In this document: positions 33,530 to 46,370 of the stretch, one piece after another
Layout: every line of letters begins with the position of its first letter
How positions within the stretch are numbered: the first letter of the stretch is position 1
Origin: Nephrocerus scutellatus
Taxonomy: Eukaryota > Arthropoda > Insecta > Diptera > Pipunculidae
NCBI GenBank assembly: GCA_947095585.1
Contig: OX352762.1
Coordinates: forward strand, 42,890,537 to 42,954,536
Length of the DNA: 64,000 nucleotides
Direction: 5' to 3'
Translations under genes and position numbers: made by a program
Notes under the pieces: generated by a model
What the model saw: only the letters and a program-made list of their open reading frames with translations
What the model was told of the DNA's origin: nothing
The model's database searches: none

Positions 33530-35558
33530 GATGCTGACAGCTGTTGCTTCCATGCTACGCAAACCACTGATTTGCACCTTTTCGCCCGCCATAGTGTTCC
33601 TGATAAGGACCGCCGGCCAAGAGCAATCACTGCTTTTGTCGACCCTGTGGATGTTGTATCCGTCTGGACTGAATTGGTTTCTCCCTGTGAGATTAGTTTC
33701 CTGTAAAAGAAGAATGTCAGGTTTATTAGTTTTAATAAATAATTTTAGTGTGATACGCCTAGCTAACGAATAAATAGAGTTCACATTATATGAGAATATA
33801 CTTATCCTGCTTATTGTGAACATAGTTCACAAATAAGTCGACCCAAAACGGTTGTTTTGGACCTGTCATCAAAACTGCTATAATTAGCAGGCACGACTTC
33901 TCTTGCTTTCTGCAAAATTGTGAAAAGGTCTGCTCCAGCCTTTCCGTATCGTTAAAGATGTTGGATTTTCCAGTAAATGGGGCCGGTTTTGGAGCTTGCT
34001 TACTTACTAGTTTTTTGCTTGCTTGTATGGTTGGTGGTGTTTTGTTTATTGTTGCTGGCTTGCTAGCAGTCCCCATCGCAGCTATACTAGCAAATCTAAC
34101 TCCTTTCACTATATCTTTTGCAGCAGGGCGGTTTTTACTTTTTCCGCCATTTTTTCTTTATATTTAGGACATCCTCGATAGTTTGCAGGATGTCCAGTTT
34201 TTTGACAATTTGTGCAGAAAACGTTGTCGTCTTTCTTGTTGTCTGCGTTTCTCGGGCATTGTCCAGGTAAGTATTCGTCCTTGCACTTAACGCATCTGTA
34301 TTTCATGCCGCAATTGCTTGCGACATACCCAAACTTTTGGCAATTTTTGCATTGGGTAATGCCTGCTGGTTTTAGCTTTTCCCAATGCACAAGCTGGTTC
34401 ATCAAGAGGGTTTTTGAGCAAAACTGCTGCCTTACCGCAGTTCTTCTCAAGTTCGACAATGAAATAGCTAAATTTCCTGTTGTTCCTCTGCGATTTGAAG
34501 GGTTTGACCTCCACTACAGGGACACCCTCTGCCGTGAACGCTTCCTTGACATCCTCAGTGTCAAAGGATTGGTGAATACCTTTAAGGACCAACAATTCTT
34601 TCCTGTCCTCCTTAGCGGTATCGGTGTTGAATTCAGTCTTTCCCGACTGTAGGAAGGACCGAATTCGCTGGTGGCCGTCTTTGTTCATGGCCGTAACGAC
34701 CGATTTGCTGCTATTGATGTTGCGAATTCTGCGACTAATATTGGCACTCTTCGTGAACTTTGAGAGTTCAGCGACGTTCAGTCTGAAGCAGACTATTGGC
34801 GGCATGGCAAAAGTTTTTGTTATTGGTCCCGTAGACTGGGGTTTTTTGGATGCTGGAGCGACAGGTGGTGGTGTCTGCTTAACTAGATTTTGTGTCTCTT
34901 TTGCCTTGGCTGTTTTCTCTACAGCAGTGAATTTCGGCAGATTTCTCAGTTCAACAGCAACCACTGCAGGAGAAGATGATGTTGTTGGCGATGCTGGTCT
35001 GGAATTTCCAGACAACCTCCTTCTTTTTGCCTCTATTGGCATGGGAGAAGACCGCTCTTTGCGACTGTCTTCTTCGTTAGCATTTTCCGTTGCGTTGCTG
35101 CTGCTGTATTCGGACGCATCATTGTCCAATAACTCGCCAATACTCATGTTCTCCTCTTCAGAGGAAGCTGAGTCTTCGCACAGCTGATTGACTTCATCCC
35201 GCCTTTCATACAAGGAGACTAGGAAGTCACCACCATGGGTGGAAACTTCTTGTCTGATTAAGGTTAATACCTCATTAACCTTTTCCTTTCGTGTTGTTTT
35301 TTCTCCATTTTATAGGGCTGGAAAATGAAAAAAATTTATCTGCAATTAAATAACTATTTATTAAAAATATGTGCCTGAAATTAAAAAGTAATTAGTGAAG
35401 TTATATATATATATATTTTTTTTTTTTAATTCGCAGGTAGCGAAATGCTCGCTTTTTGGTGTGAGGGTTTTTTTTCCGTAGCCAGTAGCAGGTAGCTGAG
35501 CGAAATGGTGCGGGATATTTATAAGATGTGCTCGTGTGGAGCGCTCGATGCTGACTGT
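33530..35558 (-). pseudogene. LINE 5' half (ORF2 start and ORF1), unit B
   Basis: Endonuclease start 33823-33530, ORF1 35213-33786, 5' UTR to 35558. ORF1 has the same frameshift before the zinc knuckles, and a 5-bp loss (AAATA, near 33935) relative to unit A. A 205-residue ORF at 33206-33823 runs from the endonuclease into antisense RT and is an artefact of the junction. Confidence 0.8.
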
Positions 35559-35571
35559 ACCTACCATCGCG

Positions 35572-36943
35572 ACATGTAAGAATATGTACCCATAAGCTAG
35601 TGTCCGTCCGTCTACAATATTCAACCAATATAACCTACCACCGTGAGCGCAGAACTCATGCAGCCATATAATAAATATGGTGTGATCAAGCGCATAAACC
35701 GGTTTCCGTCCGACAACAAATAGTCAACCACCGTTGGCGCACAAGCGACAAATGCAGGCATATAATAAATATGGTGTGACCGAGCGCATAAACCGGTCTC
35801 CGTCCGACAACAAATATAGCCTGCCAACATGAGCGAACAAGCAACTAATGCAGATGTGTGACACATATCTTATGATCGAACTCGAGGCATAAGTTAGCAA
35901 GTATCACTCATGCATATGTCCGTTCGTCCGTCCGACAACCATAGGAAGCGAGTGTAGTACCCCTGAAACTACGACCAAACATGTACAACATTCCTACCAG
36001 GTTTTGCAAACAATTTAATGACATAGGACGCAGAACCACACTCTGGTTCGAGCCACCGTTGTAAAAACAACTACCAGCTCCGTGTTCTTCATGAACAAGT
36101 TTTAAAAATTCTTTATTTTTGGTGCACTAGTACGGAGTACTGACTGTTTTATTCACTCTACTCAGCTAGTTCTTTCAGTCCGTCCCGCCAGACGACCACC
36201 ATACAGAGTGAGCATTGAATGATCTATGATCTTACTCACTCGCTATACCAGAGTTTACGTAGTTAGCAGGGCTCTGACTGATTTATTCACTCTTCCTTGA
36301 TGAACTACGTCGCATTATCCATTTCGGCCATAAGACCGCCATACCGAGTGAGCATTGAATGATCAATTCACCTTACACACTCGCTATACCAGAGTTTATC
36401 TAGTTAGCAGGGCTCTGACTGATTTATTCACTCTGCCTTGATAAACTCCTTCGCGTTATCCATTTCGGACATAAGACCGCCATACCGAGTGAGCATTGAA
36501 TGCTCTATTCACCTTACTCACTTACTTTACCAGAATTTACGTAGTTAGCCCTGATGGATTTATTCACTTCGTCTTGTCAACACCTCTACCCCGCTCTCCC
36601 TGCATCAGCTTGTAACCGTACCCATTGCACTTGGATAAACCAAGAAAACCTCCTAAACCTCTTCCCCACTCGTACGTATCATCACAATTATTTAGAGTAA
36701 ACACATATATATAAGTATTCGTTAGTTATATACAACTTAACATATATATATAAGTATTCGTTAGTTATAAACAACTTGGTAAATACTATAAGATTAAGGC
36801 ACGAGAAAGAGATATATGGAATAAAAAATAAAAAGAAAACATAAAAAACAAAATAACAACACTTCTTTAATTTAATTTGTAACGCTCCGAAAAAAACGAA
36901 CCTCTCGTGTACGGCGAGCGTCACCCAAGCAAACACTGTTACA
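35572..36943 (+). mobile_element. Osvaldo-like LTR, unit B copy
   Basis: Same content as 29814-31185, including three ~141-bp repeats. The PBS follows at 36948-36965. Confidence 0.8.
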
Positions 36944-37010
36944 AATTTGGCACCCGAGCAGGCACGACTTTTAAAAGTCCAACCAGGAAATAAATATATA
37001 AAAACTACAT

Positions 37011-37613
37011 ATGCCTGTTCTGGCATACAGAATTTATATTGTTATACAAGAGAGTGGTGAGTCCGTCGCCGACACAATGGACAAGGTTAGTAACCCTCTT
37101 GAGTTTTTGGAACGAGTGGAAGAGTTGGTCGAATGCTACCAAATACCGCTCGACCGCATTGTTCGTACCCTGCCAGAACTGCTAAAAGGTACCGCTTTGG
37201 TCTGGTATAGGAACAACAGAGATCTTTTCGGCACATGGCAAGAGTTCAGCCAAGAACTACGACAATTCTTTCTGCAATATCGTTTCACCGCCCAGCTTCT
37301 CGATCGCATACGCAACCGAACTCAGCTAGCGCGAGAAAAGGGGAAAGACTATATCATCGCCATCCAGGCCATAATGAGATGGCAAGTATCGTTCACAGCA
37401 GATGAAAAACTTTACCGGACATATGATAACCTCCGTCCCGAGTACCGCCACTATATCAAGCGGCCAGACATCAACGACAGTTTTGTTCATACTGCGGTAC
37501 CGAAGGAGTGCAAAGCAGATACTGCAGATGCTCAGCGGGAAATACCAACGGGCCGTCCAACACAGTTAGACGCCCCCGCAACCGCTATCACCAGTCTTAC
37601 CTCCTACCATTAA
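37011..37613 (+). pseudogene. Osvaldo-like gag, unit B
   Basis: Same capsid as unit A. The frame ends in ATAITSLTSYH with a stop because the 7-bp stretch near 37585 is in the other orientation. Confidence 0.8.
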
Positions 37614-37905
37614 TAATATTCGGCGCCACAGACCATTGCGGTCCAAGGCCTAACTTCTCGCGACCATTTGTGCTGCGCACGTTAATTTTTTTGGACACAA
37701 AATGGAAGGGACCTACAATTTAAGGCCGGATCCGAACGTCGAATTGAGAAGCTTTCCATGACAAGGTATTACTCTCGGAACGTTTGTCACCCATTCGCGA
37801 GAGGTGGGACACCGTGAAAAATAATTTTGGTGTTGCTGGGATTCGAACCTGAACCTCCTGCTCAGCCGCCATGTGCATTTCCACTGAGCCACGGCGCCCA
37901 CACAT
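37603..37905 (-). mobile_element. tRNA-derived SINE, unit B
   Basis: A box and B box conserved at the same offsets as in unit A. The insertion therefore predates the tandem duplication. Confidence 0.75.
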
Positions 37906-38218
37906 TACCGATCCGATTTATCAGCGTCCGTACAGAGCAGTCATTGACACCGGTGCAGGAAGGTCGTGTATTGGCAAAGCAGTCAAGAAGATTTGTGTGG
38001 CTCAGCAAATACCAGCCCGACTGATCAACATTACATTCTCACTGGCCGACAAGTCTACCGTCACCGCCCGCCACGCATACATGCTCACCTTAAGTTGGGG
38101 AAATTGGACGGTCGAACAAGAACTCGTTTACGTAGAATCGATGAAAAACTGCTTCATTGGATTGGAAGCTATCTTTTGGACCGGTTGGACGGTTTCAAGT
38201 CTGAAGTACATCACATAA
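37906..38218 (+). pseudogene. Osvaldo-like protease, unit B
   Basis: DTGA retained; nearly identical to unit A. Confidence 0.8.
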
Positions 38219-38219
38219 A

Positions 38220-38782
38220 TGTAGGATAAGTTTTCATTCTAAGTAAATTTTTCCATAGTGTCACTGACACATAATGAGGCAAGCAATGTGATAAGCATAT
38301 TCTTGCCGTTTAATATTTCGTTTAGTTTTATTCTAAGTAAACTTTCCATAGTGTCACTGACACATAATGTGGCAAGCAATGTGACAAACACATTCAGCAA
38401 AGGTAGCCGTGATATTCGCCGCCGTGTGCTGCATCGGTGTACTGGCGACGTTTGCACTAAAAGTGATGACCTGGTATAAGGTGCTAAATTCGCTAGGAGT
38501 GTGGAATATTTTCTAAGGAGCTGCGAGGCCGGCGATGACGATGACCAAGAAGGCGATGACGATGCTTACGGCAGAAAGTTTTTTGACTTCAAGTACGGCA
38601 GCGGCGGGTCGTCCTACTACAAGTTTTGTGTCGTAGTTTGTAATTTCTTAATGATTTATTTTGTTATTATTCAATAGATTAAATTTTTGCTTTTCTTTAA
38701 TAAAATTAAATTAAAATATTTTATTATTCAATCAAATTAAATCTGGCTTTCAATACACATCAATAAAATAATTTCCTCTACA
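38220..38782 (+). mobile_element. foreign LTR, unit B
   Basis: 563 bp, TGTAG…CTACA, followed by the tRNA-Pro-like PBS at 38785-38802. Confidence 0.65.
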
Positions 38783-38812
38783 CTTGGGGGCTCAACCGGG
38801 ATTTTATACTCT

Positions 38813-39298
38813 AAAAGGAGCCAAGTATATATCAAAGTTCGATCTGATGCAAGTTTACTGGCAGATTCCACTAAAACAGAGCAGTTGGCAATATACCGCC
38901 TTCATCATTCCGGGCCAAGGCTTGTTCCAATGGAAAGTCATGCCGTTCGGCTTACACTCCGCACGAGCCACGTTTCAGCGGTTGCTCGACCGAATAATTA
39001 GTCCAGAATTAGAACCATTTGGATTCGCATACTTAGACGCCATCATCATAATCGGTAGCACCTTCTCAGAACAAATGACCGCACTAGCCGAAGTAATCCG
39101 TCGGCTAAAGCAGACCCAATTAAAAATCAATCCGGAAAATGCAAGTTTGGCCGCTCCGAAATGAGGAAACACATGGTAAACCAGAGTGGCATACACACCG
39201 ACCCAAGTAAGATCAATGCTATTCAGACCCTGATTGCTCCACGAAACATTAAAGAGATCCGCCGAATACTTAGAATTGCTTCGTGGTATCGACTGTTT
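38813..39298 (+). pseudogene. Osvaldo-like RT fragment, unit B
   Basis: Has GAKYISKFDLMQVYWQIPL with the GAK that unit A lost, and the same YLDA box. It ends at SWYRLF at the junction. Confidence 0.8.
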
Positions 39299-41319
39299 GA
39301 TGCTGACAGCTGTTGCTTCCATGCTACGCAAACCACTGATTTGCACCTTTTCGCCCGCCATAGTGTTCCTGATAAGGACCGCCGGCCAAGAGCAATCACT
39401 GCTTTTGTCGACCCTGTGGATGTTGTATCCGTCTGGACTGAATTGGTTTCTCCCTGTGAGATTAGTTTCCTGTAAAAGAAGAATGTCAGGTTTATTAGTT
39501 TTAATAAATAATTTTAGTGTGATACGCCTAGCTAACGAATAAATAGAGTTCACATTATATGAGAATATACTTATCCTGCTTATTGTGAACATAGTTCACA
39601 AATAAGTCGACCCAAAACGGTTGTTTTGGACCTGTCATCAAGACTGCTATAATTAGCAGGCACGACTTCTCTTGCTTTCTGCAAAATTGTGAAAAGGTCT
39701 GCTCCAGCCTTTCCGTATCGTTAAAGATGTTGGATTTTCCAGTAAATGGGGCCGGTTTTGGAGCTTGCTTACTTACTGGTTTTTTGCTTGCTTGTATGGT
39801 TGGTGGTGTTTTGTTTATTGTTGCTGGCTTGCTAGCAGTCCCCATCGCAGCTATACTAGCAAATCTAACTCCTTTCACTATATCTTTTGCAGCAGGGCGG
39901 TTTTTACTTTTTCCGCCATTTTTTCTTTATATTTAGGACATCCTCGATAGTTTGCAGGATGTCCAGTTTTTTGACAATTTGTGCAGAAAACGTTGTCGCC
40001 TTTCTTGTTGTCTGCGTTTCTCGGGCATTGTCCAGGTAAGTATTCGTCCTTGCACTTAACGCATCTGTATTTCATGCCGCAATTGCTTGCGACATACCCA
40101 AAATTTTTGCATTGGGTAATGCCTGCTGGTTTTAGCTTTTCCCAATGCACAAGCTGGTTCATCAAGAGGGTTTTTGAGCAAAACTGCTGCCTTACCGTAG
40201 TTCTTCTCAAGTTCGACAATGAAATAGCTAAATTTCCTGTTGTTCCTCTGCGATTTGAAGGGTTTGACCTCCACTACAGGGACACCCTCTGCCGTGAACG
40301 CTTCCTTGACATCCTCAGTGTCAAAGGATTGGTGAATACCTTTAAGGACCAACAATTCTTTCCTGTCCTCCTTAGCGGTATCGGTGTTGAATTCAGTCTT
40401 TCCCGACTGTAGGAAGGACCGAATTCGCTGGTGGCCGTCTTTGTTCATGGCCGTAACGACCGATTTGCTGCTATTGATGTTGCGAATTCTGCGACTAATA
40501 TTGGCACTCTTCGTGAACTTTGAGAGTTCAGCGACGTTCAGTCTGAAGCAGACTATTGGCGGCATGACAAAAGTTTTTGTTATTGGTCCCGTAGATTGGG
40601 GTTATTTGGATGCTGGAGCGACAGGTGGTGGTGTCTGCTTAACTAGATTTTGTGTCTCTTTTGCCTTGGCTGTTTTCTCTACAGCAGTGAATTTCGGCAG
40701 ATTTCTCAGTTCAACAGCAACCACTGCAGGAGAAGATGATGTTGGTGGCGATGCTGGTCTGGAATTTCCAGACAACCTCCTTCTTTTTGCCTCTATTGGC
40801 ATGGGAGAAGACCGCTCTTTGCGACTGTCTTCTTCGTTAGCATTTTCCGTTGCGTTGCTGCTGCTGTATTCGGACGCATCATTGTCCAATAACTCGCCAA
40901 TACTCATGTTCTCCTCTTCAGAGGAAGCTGAGTCTTCGCACAGCTGGTTGACTTCATCCCGCCTTTCATACAAGGAGACTAGGAAGTCACCACCATGGGT
41001 GGAAACTTCTTGTCTGATTAAGGTTAATACCTCATTAACCTTTTCCTTTCGTGTTGTTTTTTCTCCATTTTATAGGGCTGGAAAATGAAAAAAATTTATC
41101 TGCAATTAAATAACTATTTATTAAAAATATGTGCCTGAAATTAAAAAGTAATTAGTGAAGTTATATATATATATATTTTTTTTTTTTTAATTCGCAGGTA
41201 GCGAAATGCTCGCTTTTTGGTGTGAGGGTTTTTTTTCCGTAGCCAGTAGCAGGTAGCTGAGCGAAATGGTGCGGGATATTTATAAGATGTGCTCGTGTGG
41301 AGCGCTCGATGCTGACTGT
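39299..41319 (-). pseudogene. LINE 5' half (ORF2 start and ORF1), unit C
   Basis: ORF1 here carries an additional break: T replaces the residue that kept the frame open at about 40600, so it is read as 40973-40602 and 40565-40056. A 9-bp loss shortens the first zinc knuckle region to CKNFGYVASNC, removing one knuckle Cys. Confidence 0.8.
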
Positions 41320-41332
41320 ACCTACCATCGCG

Positions 41333-42697
41333 ACATGTAAGAATATGTACCCATAAGCTAGTGTCCGTCCGTCTACAATATTCAACCAATATAACCTACC
41401 ACCGTGAGCGCAGAACTCATGCAGCCATATAATAAATATGGTGTGATCAAGCGCATAAACCGGTTTCCGTCCGACAACAAATAGTCAACCACCGTTGGCG
41501 CACAAGCGACAAATGCAGGCATATAATAAATATGGTGTGACCGAGCGCATAAACCGGTCTCCGTCCGACAACAAATATAGCCTGCCAACATGAGCGAACA
41601 AGCAGCTAATGCAGATGTGTGACACATATCTTATGATCGAACTCGAGGCATAAGTTAGCATGTATCACTCATGCATATGTCCGTTCGTCCGTCCGACAAC
41701 CATAGGAAGCGAGTGTAGTACCCCTGAAACTACGACCAAACATGTACAACATTCCTACCAGGTTTTGCAAACAATTTAATGACATAGGACGCAGAACCAC
41801 ACTCTGGTTCGAGCCACCGTTGTAAAAACAACTACCAGCTCCGTGTTCTTCATGAACAAGTTTTAAAAATTCTTTATTTTTGGTGCACTAGTACGGAGTA
41901 CTGACTGTTTTATTCACTCTACTCAGCTAGTTCTTTCAGTCCGTCCCGACCACCATACAGAGTGAGCATTGAATGATCTATGATCTTACTCACTCGCTAT
42001 ACCAGAGTTTACGTAGTTAGCAGGGCTCTGACTGATTTATTCACTCTTCCTTGATGAACTACGTCGCATTATCCATTTCGGCCATAAGACCGCCATACCG
42101 AGTGAGCATTGAATGATCAATTCACCTTACACACTCGCTATACCAGAGTTTATCTAGTTAGCAGGGCTCTGACTGATTTATTCACTCTGCCTTGATAAAC
42201 TCCTTCGCGTTATCCATTTCGGACATAAGACCGCCATACCGAGTGAGCATTGAATGCTCTATTCACCTTACTCACTTACTTTACCAGAATTTACGTAGTT
42301 AGCCCTGATGGATTTATTCACTTCGTCTTGTCAACACCTCTACCCCGCTCTCCCTGCATCAGCTTGTAACCGTACCCATTGCACTTGGATAAACCAAGAA
42401 AACCTCCTAAACCTCTTCCCCACTCGTACGTATCATCACAATTATTTAGAGTAAACACATATATATAAGTATTCGTTAGTTATATACAACTTAACATATA
42501 TATATAAGTATTTGTTAGTTATAAACAACTTTGTAAATACTATAAGATTAAGGCACGAGAATGAGATATATGGAATAAAAAATAAAAAGAAAACATAAAA
42601 AACAAAATAACAACACTTCTCTAATTTAATTTGTAACGCTCCGAAAAAAACGAACCTCTCGTGTACGGCGAGCGTCACCCAAGCAAACACTGTTACA
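41333..42697 (+). mobile_element. Osvaldo-like LTR, unit C copy
   Basis: Same LTR piece with three ~141-bp repeats and a small loss near 41948. PBS at 42702-42719. Confidence 0.8.
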
Positions 42698-42769
42698 AAT
42701 TTGGCACCCGAGCAGGCACGACTTTTAAAAGTCCAACCAGGAAATAAATATATAAAAACTACATATGCC

Positions 42770-43354
42770 TGTTCTGGCATACAGAATTTATATTGTTATA
42801 CAAGAGAGTGGTGAGTCCGTCGCCGACACAATGGACAAGGTTAGTTTTTGGAACGAGTGGAAGAGTTGGTCGAATGCTACCAAATACCGCTCGACCGCAT
42901 TGTTCGTACCCTGCCAGAACTGCTAAAAGGTACCGCTTTGGTCTGGTATAGGAACAACAGAGATCTTTTCGGCACATGGCAAGAGTTCAGCCAAGAACTA
43001 CGACAATTCTTTCTGCAATATCGTTTCACCGCCCAGCTTCTCGATCGCATACGCAACCGAACTCAGCTAGCGCGAGAAAAGGGGAAAGACTATATCATCG
43101 CCATCCAGGCCATAATGAGATGGCAAGTATCGTTCACAGCAGATGAAAAACTTTACCGGACATATGATAACCTCCGTCCCGAGTACCGCCACTATATCAA
43201 GCGGCAAGATATCAACGTCAGTTTTGTTCATACTGCGGTACCGAAGGAGTGCAAAGCAGATACTGCAGATGCTCAGCGGGAAATACCAACGGGCCGTCCA
43301 ACACAGTTAGACGCCCCCGCAACCGCTATCACCAGTCTTACCTCCTACCATTAA
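42770..43354 (+). pseudogene. Osvaldo-like gag, unit C
   Basis: A deletion of about 14 bp after MDKVS (42842) breaks the N-terminus; the remaining frame starts at MERVEELVECYQ-like sequence (42848). The rest of the capsid is conserved. Confidence 0.75.
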
Positions 43355-43646
43355 TAATATTCGGCGCCACAGACCATTGCGGTCCAAGGCCTAACTTCTC
43401 GCGACCATTTGTGCTGCGCATGTTAATTTTTTTGGACACAAAATGGAAGGGACCTACAATTTAAGGCCGGATCCGAACGTCGAATTGAGAAGCTTTCCAT
43501 GACAAGGTATTACTCTCGGAACGTTTGTCACCCATTCGCGAGAGGTGGGACACCGTGAAAAATAATTTTGGTGTTGCTGGGATTCGAACCTGAACCTCCT
43601 GCTCAGCCGCCATGTGCATTTCCACTGAGCCACGGCGCCCACACAT
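43344..43646 (-). mobile_element. tRNA-derived SINE, unit C
   Basis: A and B boxes conserved as in the other units. Confidence 0.75.
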
Positions 43647-43958
43647 TACCGATCCGATTTATCAGCGTCCGTACAGAGCAGTCATTGACACCGGTGCAGG
43701 AAGGTCGTGTATTGGCAAAGCAGTCAAGAAGATTTGTGTGGCTCAGCAAATACCAGCCCGACTGATCAACATTACATTCTCACTGGCCGACAAGTCTACC
43801 GTCACCGCCCGCCACGCATACATGCTCACCTTAAGTTGGGGAAATTGGACGGTCGAACAAGAACTCGTTTACGTAGAATCGATGAAAACTGCTTCATTGG
43901 ATTGGAAGCTATCTTTTGGACCGGTTGGACGGTTTCAAATCTGAAGTACATCACGTAA
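43647..43958 (+). pseudogene. Osvaldo-like protease, unit C
   Basis: DTGA retained. A one-base loss near 43885 (AAAAC for AAAAAC) shifts the C-terminus. Confidence 0.75.
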
Positions 43959-43959
43959 A

Positions 43960-44449
43960 TGTAGGATAAGTTTTCATTCTAAGTAAATTTTTCCATAGTG
44001 TCACTGACACATAATGAGGCAAGCAATGTGATAAGCATATTCTTCATTCATCTTCTACATTCAGCAAAGGTAGCCGTGATATTCGCCGCCGTGTGCTGCA
44101 TCGGTGTACTGGCGACGTTTGCACTAAAAGTGATGACCTGGTATAAGGTGCTAAATTCGCTAGGAGTGTGGAATATTTTCTAAGGAGCTGCGAGGCCGGC
44201 GATGACGATGACCAAGAAGGCGATGACGATGCTTACGGCAGAAAGTTTTTTGACTTCAAGTACGGCAGCGGCGGGTCGTCCTACTACAAGTTTTGTGTCG
44301 TAGTTTGTAATTTCTTAATGATTTATTTTGTTATTATTCAATAGATTAAATTTTTGCTTTTCTTTAATAAAATTAAATTAAAATATTTTATTATTCAATA
44401 AAATTAAATCTGGCTTTCAATACACATCAATAAAATAATTTCCTCTACA
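43960..44449 (+). mobile_element. foreign LTR, unit C (shortened)
   Basis: 490 bp. About 73 bp including the second internal repeat are missing near 44045. PBS at 44452-44469. Confidence 0.65.
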
Positions 44450-44479
44450 CTTGGGGGCTCAACCGGGATTTTATACTCT

Positions 44480-45430
44480 AAAAGGAGCCAAGTATATATC
44501 AAAGTTCGATCTGATGCAAGTTTACTGGCGGCAGATTCCACTAAAACAGAGCAGTCGGCAATATACCGCCTTCATCATTCCGGGCCAAGGCTTGTTCCAA
44601 TGGAAAGTCATGCCGTTCGGCTTACACACCGCACGAGCCACGTTTCAGCGGTTGCTCGACCGAATAATTAGTCCAGAATTAGAACCATTTGGATTCGCAT
44701 ACTTAGACGCCATCATCATAATCGGTAGCACCTTCTCAGAACACATGACCGCACTAGCCGAAGTAATCCGTCGGCTAAAGCAGGCCCAATTAAAAATCAA
44801 TCCGGAAAAAGTTTGGCCGCTCCGAAATGAGGAAACACATGGTAAACCAGAGTGGCATACACACCGACCCAAGTAAGATCAATGCTATTCAGACCCTGAT
44901 TGCTCCACGAAACATTAAAGAGCTCCGCCGAATACTTAGAATTGCTTCGTGGTATCGACGGTTTATCCCAAACTTCTCAACCTTGACCGCAATACTCACA
45001 TTGTTGAAGAAAAAGCAGAAATGGGCGTGGGAGACCGCGCAGGATGAAGGATTTCAAACGTTGAAAGGAAGATTAACCGAAGCTCCGATTCTGGCATGTC
45101 CAGATTTCTCTAAGCCATTCCTGCTTCAAACAGATGCCAGGGACTGGGCGCAAGACTATATCAATCAATCGACAATCAAGTAATTGCTTATGCCAACCGT
45201 ACACTCACCGGGGCCGAACGGAATTACCCAGTCACTGACAAAAAGTGTCTCGCAGTCGTATGGGGCATACGTTAAATGCGACCGTATCTAGAAGGATATA
45301 ATTTTATAGTTCACAACCTAGAAAATCCATCTGGCCTCCTAGCACGTTAGGTAATAGAGCTGCAGCAGTTTGACTTTGACATCCACTATCGCAAAGGTTT
45401 TCTTAATACCGTCGCCGACGTTCTGTCGAG
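44480..45430 (+). pseudogene. Osvaldo-like RT and RNase H, 3' continuation
   Basis: RT motifs as in units A and B (GAKYISKFDL, MPFGL, YLDA), then RRFIPNFSTLTAIL, KWAWETAQDEGFQTLK and [25 protein letters not shown], the RT/RNase H connection with the RNase H DAS-like box as DARDW. Further RNase H sequence ([22 protein letters not shown], about 45200-45265) follows in another frame. Frameshifts occur near 44815 and 45183, and there is a stop in place of Trp or similar near 45275. Confidence 0.8.
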
Positions 45431-45439
45431 GCATTCCAC

Positions 45440-46370
45440 TGAGAATCCTCCGTCCCGACTGTTGCTCCCGATTACCGCCACATGTCCTTGGTATGAGTCC
45501 AAATTAGCACTGGTAAAAGGAAAACCCGAAGAAAATCCGGAGTATCAGATTACTGAAAATACTCTGTACGGAAATATCAAAAATCCGACCTGCCATACCG
45601 AAACCACATCGAAACTATGGAAAATTTGCGTACCGAAACCTTTGCGCCAGCAAATATTAAATGAGAATGATACGGATGTAACCGCCGGCCATGTAGGGAT
45701 CGCAAATACCATATCCCGAGTCGCTCAAACATACTACTGGCCTGGATTATTTCGAGATGTCGCTTGCTTTGTTCGCAGATGCCCCACTTGCATTCAATAC
45801 AAAGTTCCCGCTACCAAACCAGCAGGGCAGATGAATATGACCGTCAGTTCAGTCAGTTCGGACTTTATTGGACCACTGCCACGATCTACAAAGGGAAACA
45901 CAATGATCCTAGTGTCCCACGACAAGTTCACCAAATAAACCGAGTTCATGACACTACGAGATGCAAAGACCCCCGCACAAATTAAAGGGTTCCGAGAAAG
46001 AATCTTGAGTCACTATGGGTGTCCTAAAAGATTGATTACTGACAACGGAACGTAGTATCGTAGTGGACCATTCCAGAAACTGTTGCAGGAATTACAGATA
46101 GAGCAAAGATTCACCCCACCGTATACACCACAGAAAAACCATGCCGAAAGGATGAATTGAGTATTAAAAATTATGGTTGCCCAATATGTGCAAAAGGATC
46201 ACCGCAAATGGGACGAACACCTCCCCGAGCTGATGCTAGCCATCAATACCACCACCATGCCGCCATGAAACCACCGGATACTCTGCTGCGTACCTCAACT
46301 ACGGCAGAGAGATTCGTCTACTACCCCTGAGGTCAGCGTAAATACCGAACTCAACACGTCTGAATGAGTG
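45440..46370 (+). pseudogene. Osvaldo-like integrase (zinc-binding and catalytic core)
   Basis: The zinc-binding module reads VTAGHVGIANTISRVAQTYYWPGLFRDVACFVRRCPTC. The core has SSDFIGPLPRSTKGN (first D), LITDNGT (second D, about 46032-46052) and PYTPQKNHAERMN (E, about 46120-46160), so the DDE triad residues are all present. Stops at 45936-45938 (FTK*), after NGT, after ERMN and after MPP break the frame at least four times. Confidence 0.8.

Larger units (their letters stand above)
27767..44964 (+). repeat. tandem array 2 (three copies, ~5.7 kb)
   Basis: Units are 27767-33529 (5763 bp), 33530-39298 (5769) and 39299-44964 (5666). Each runs from inside the LINE endonuclease, through LINE ORF1, most of the 5' LTR, PBS, gag, SINE, protease and foreign LTR, to RT at SWYRRF. 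The junction GACGGTTTGATGCTG joins RT (GACGGTTT) to LINE (CTTTGATGCTG) over a shared TTT. Unit C alone continues into the rest of RT. Unit C also carries small deletions (about 12 bp near 42842 and about 73 bp in the foreign LTR). Confidence 0.92.

Noticed and set aside
33206..33823. 205-residue minus ORF (and 38975-39592)
   Set aside because: It runs from a LINE endonuclease start into antisense RT across the tandem junction, so it is a chance product of the duplication.
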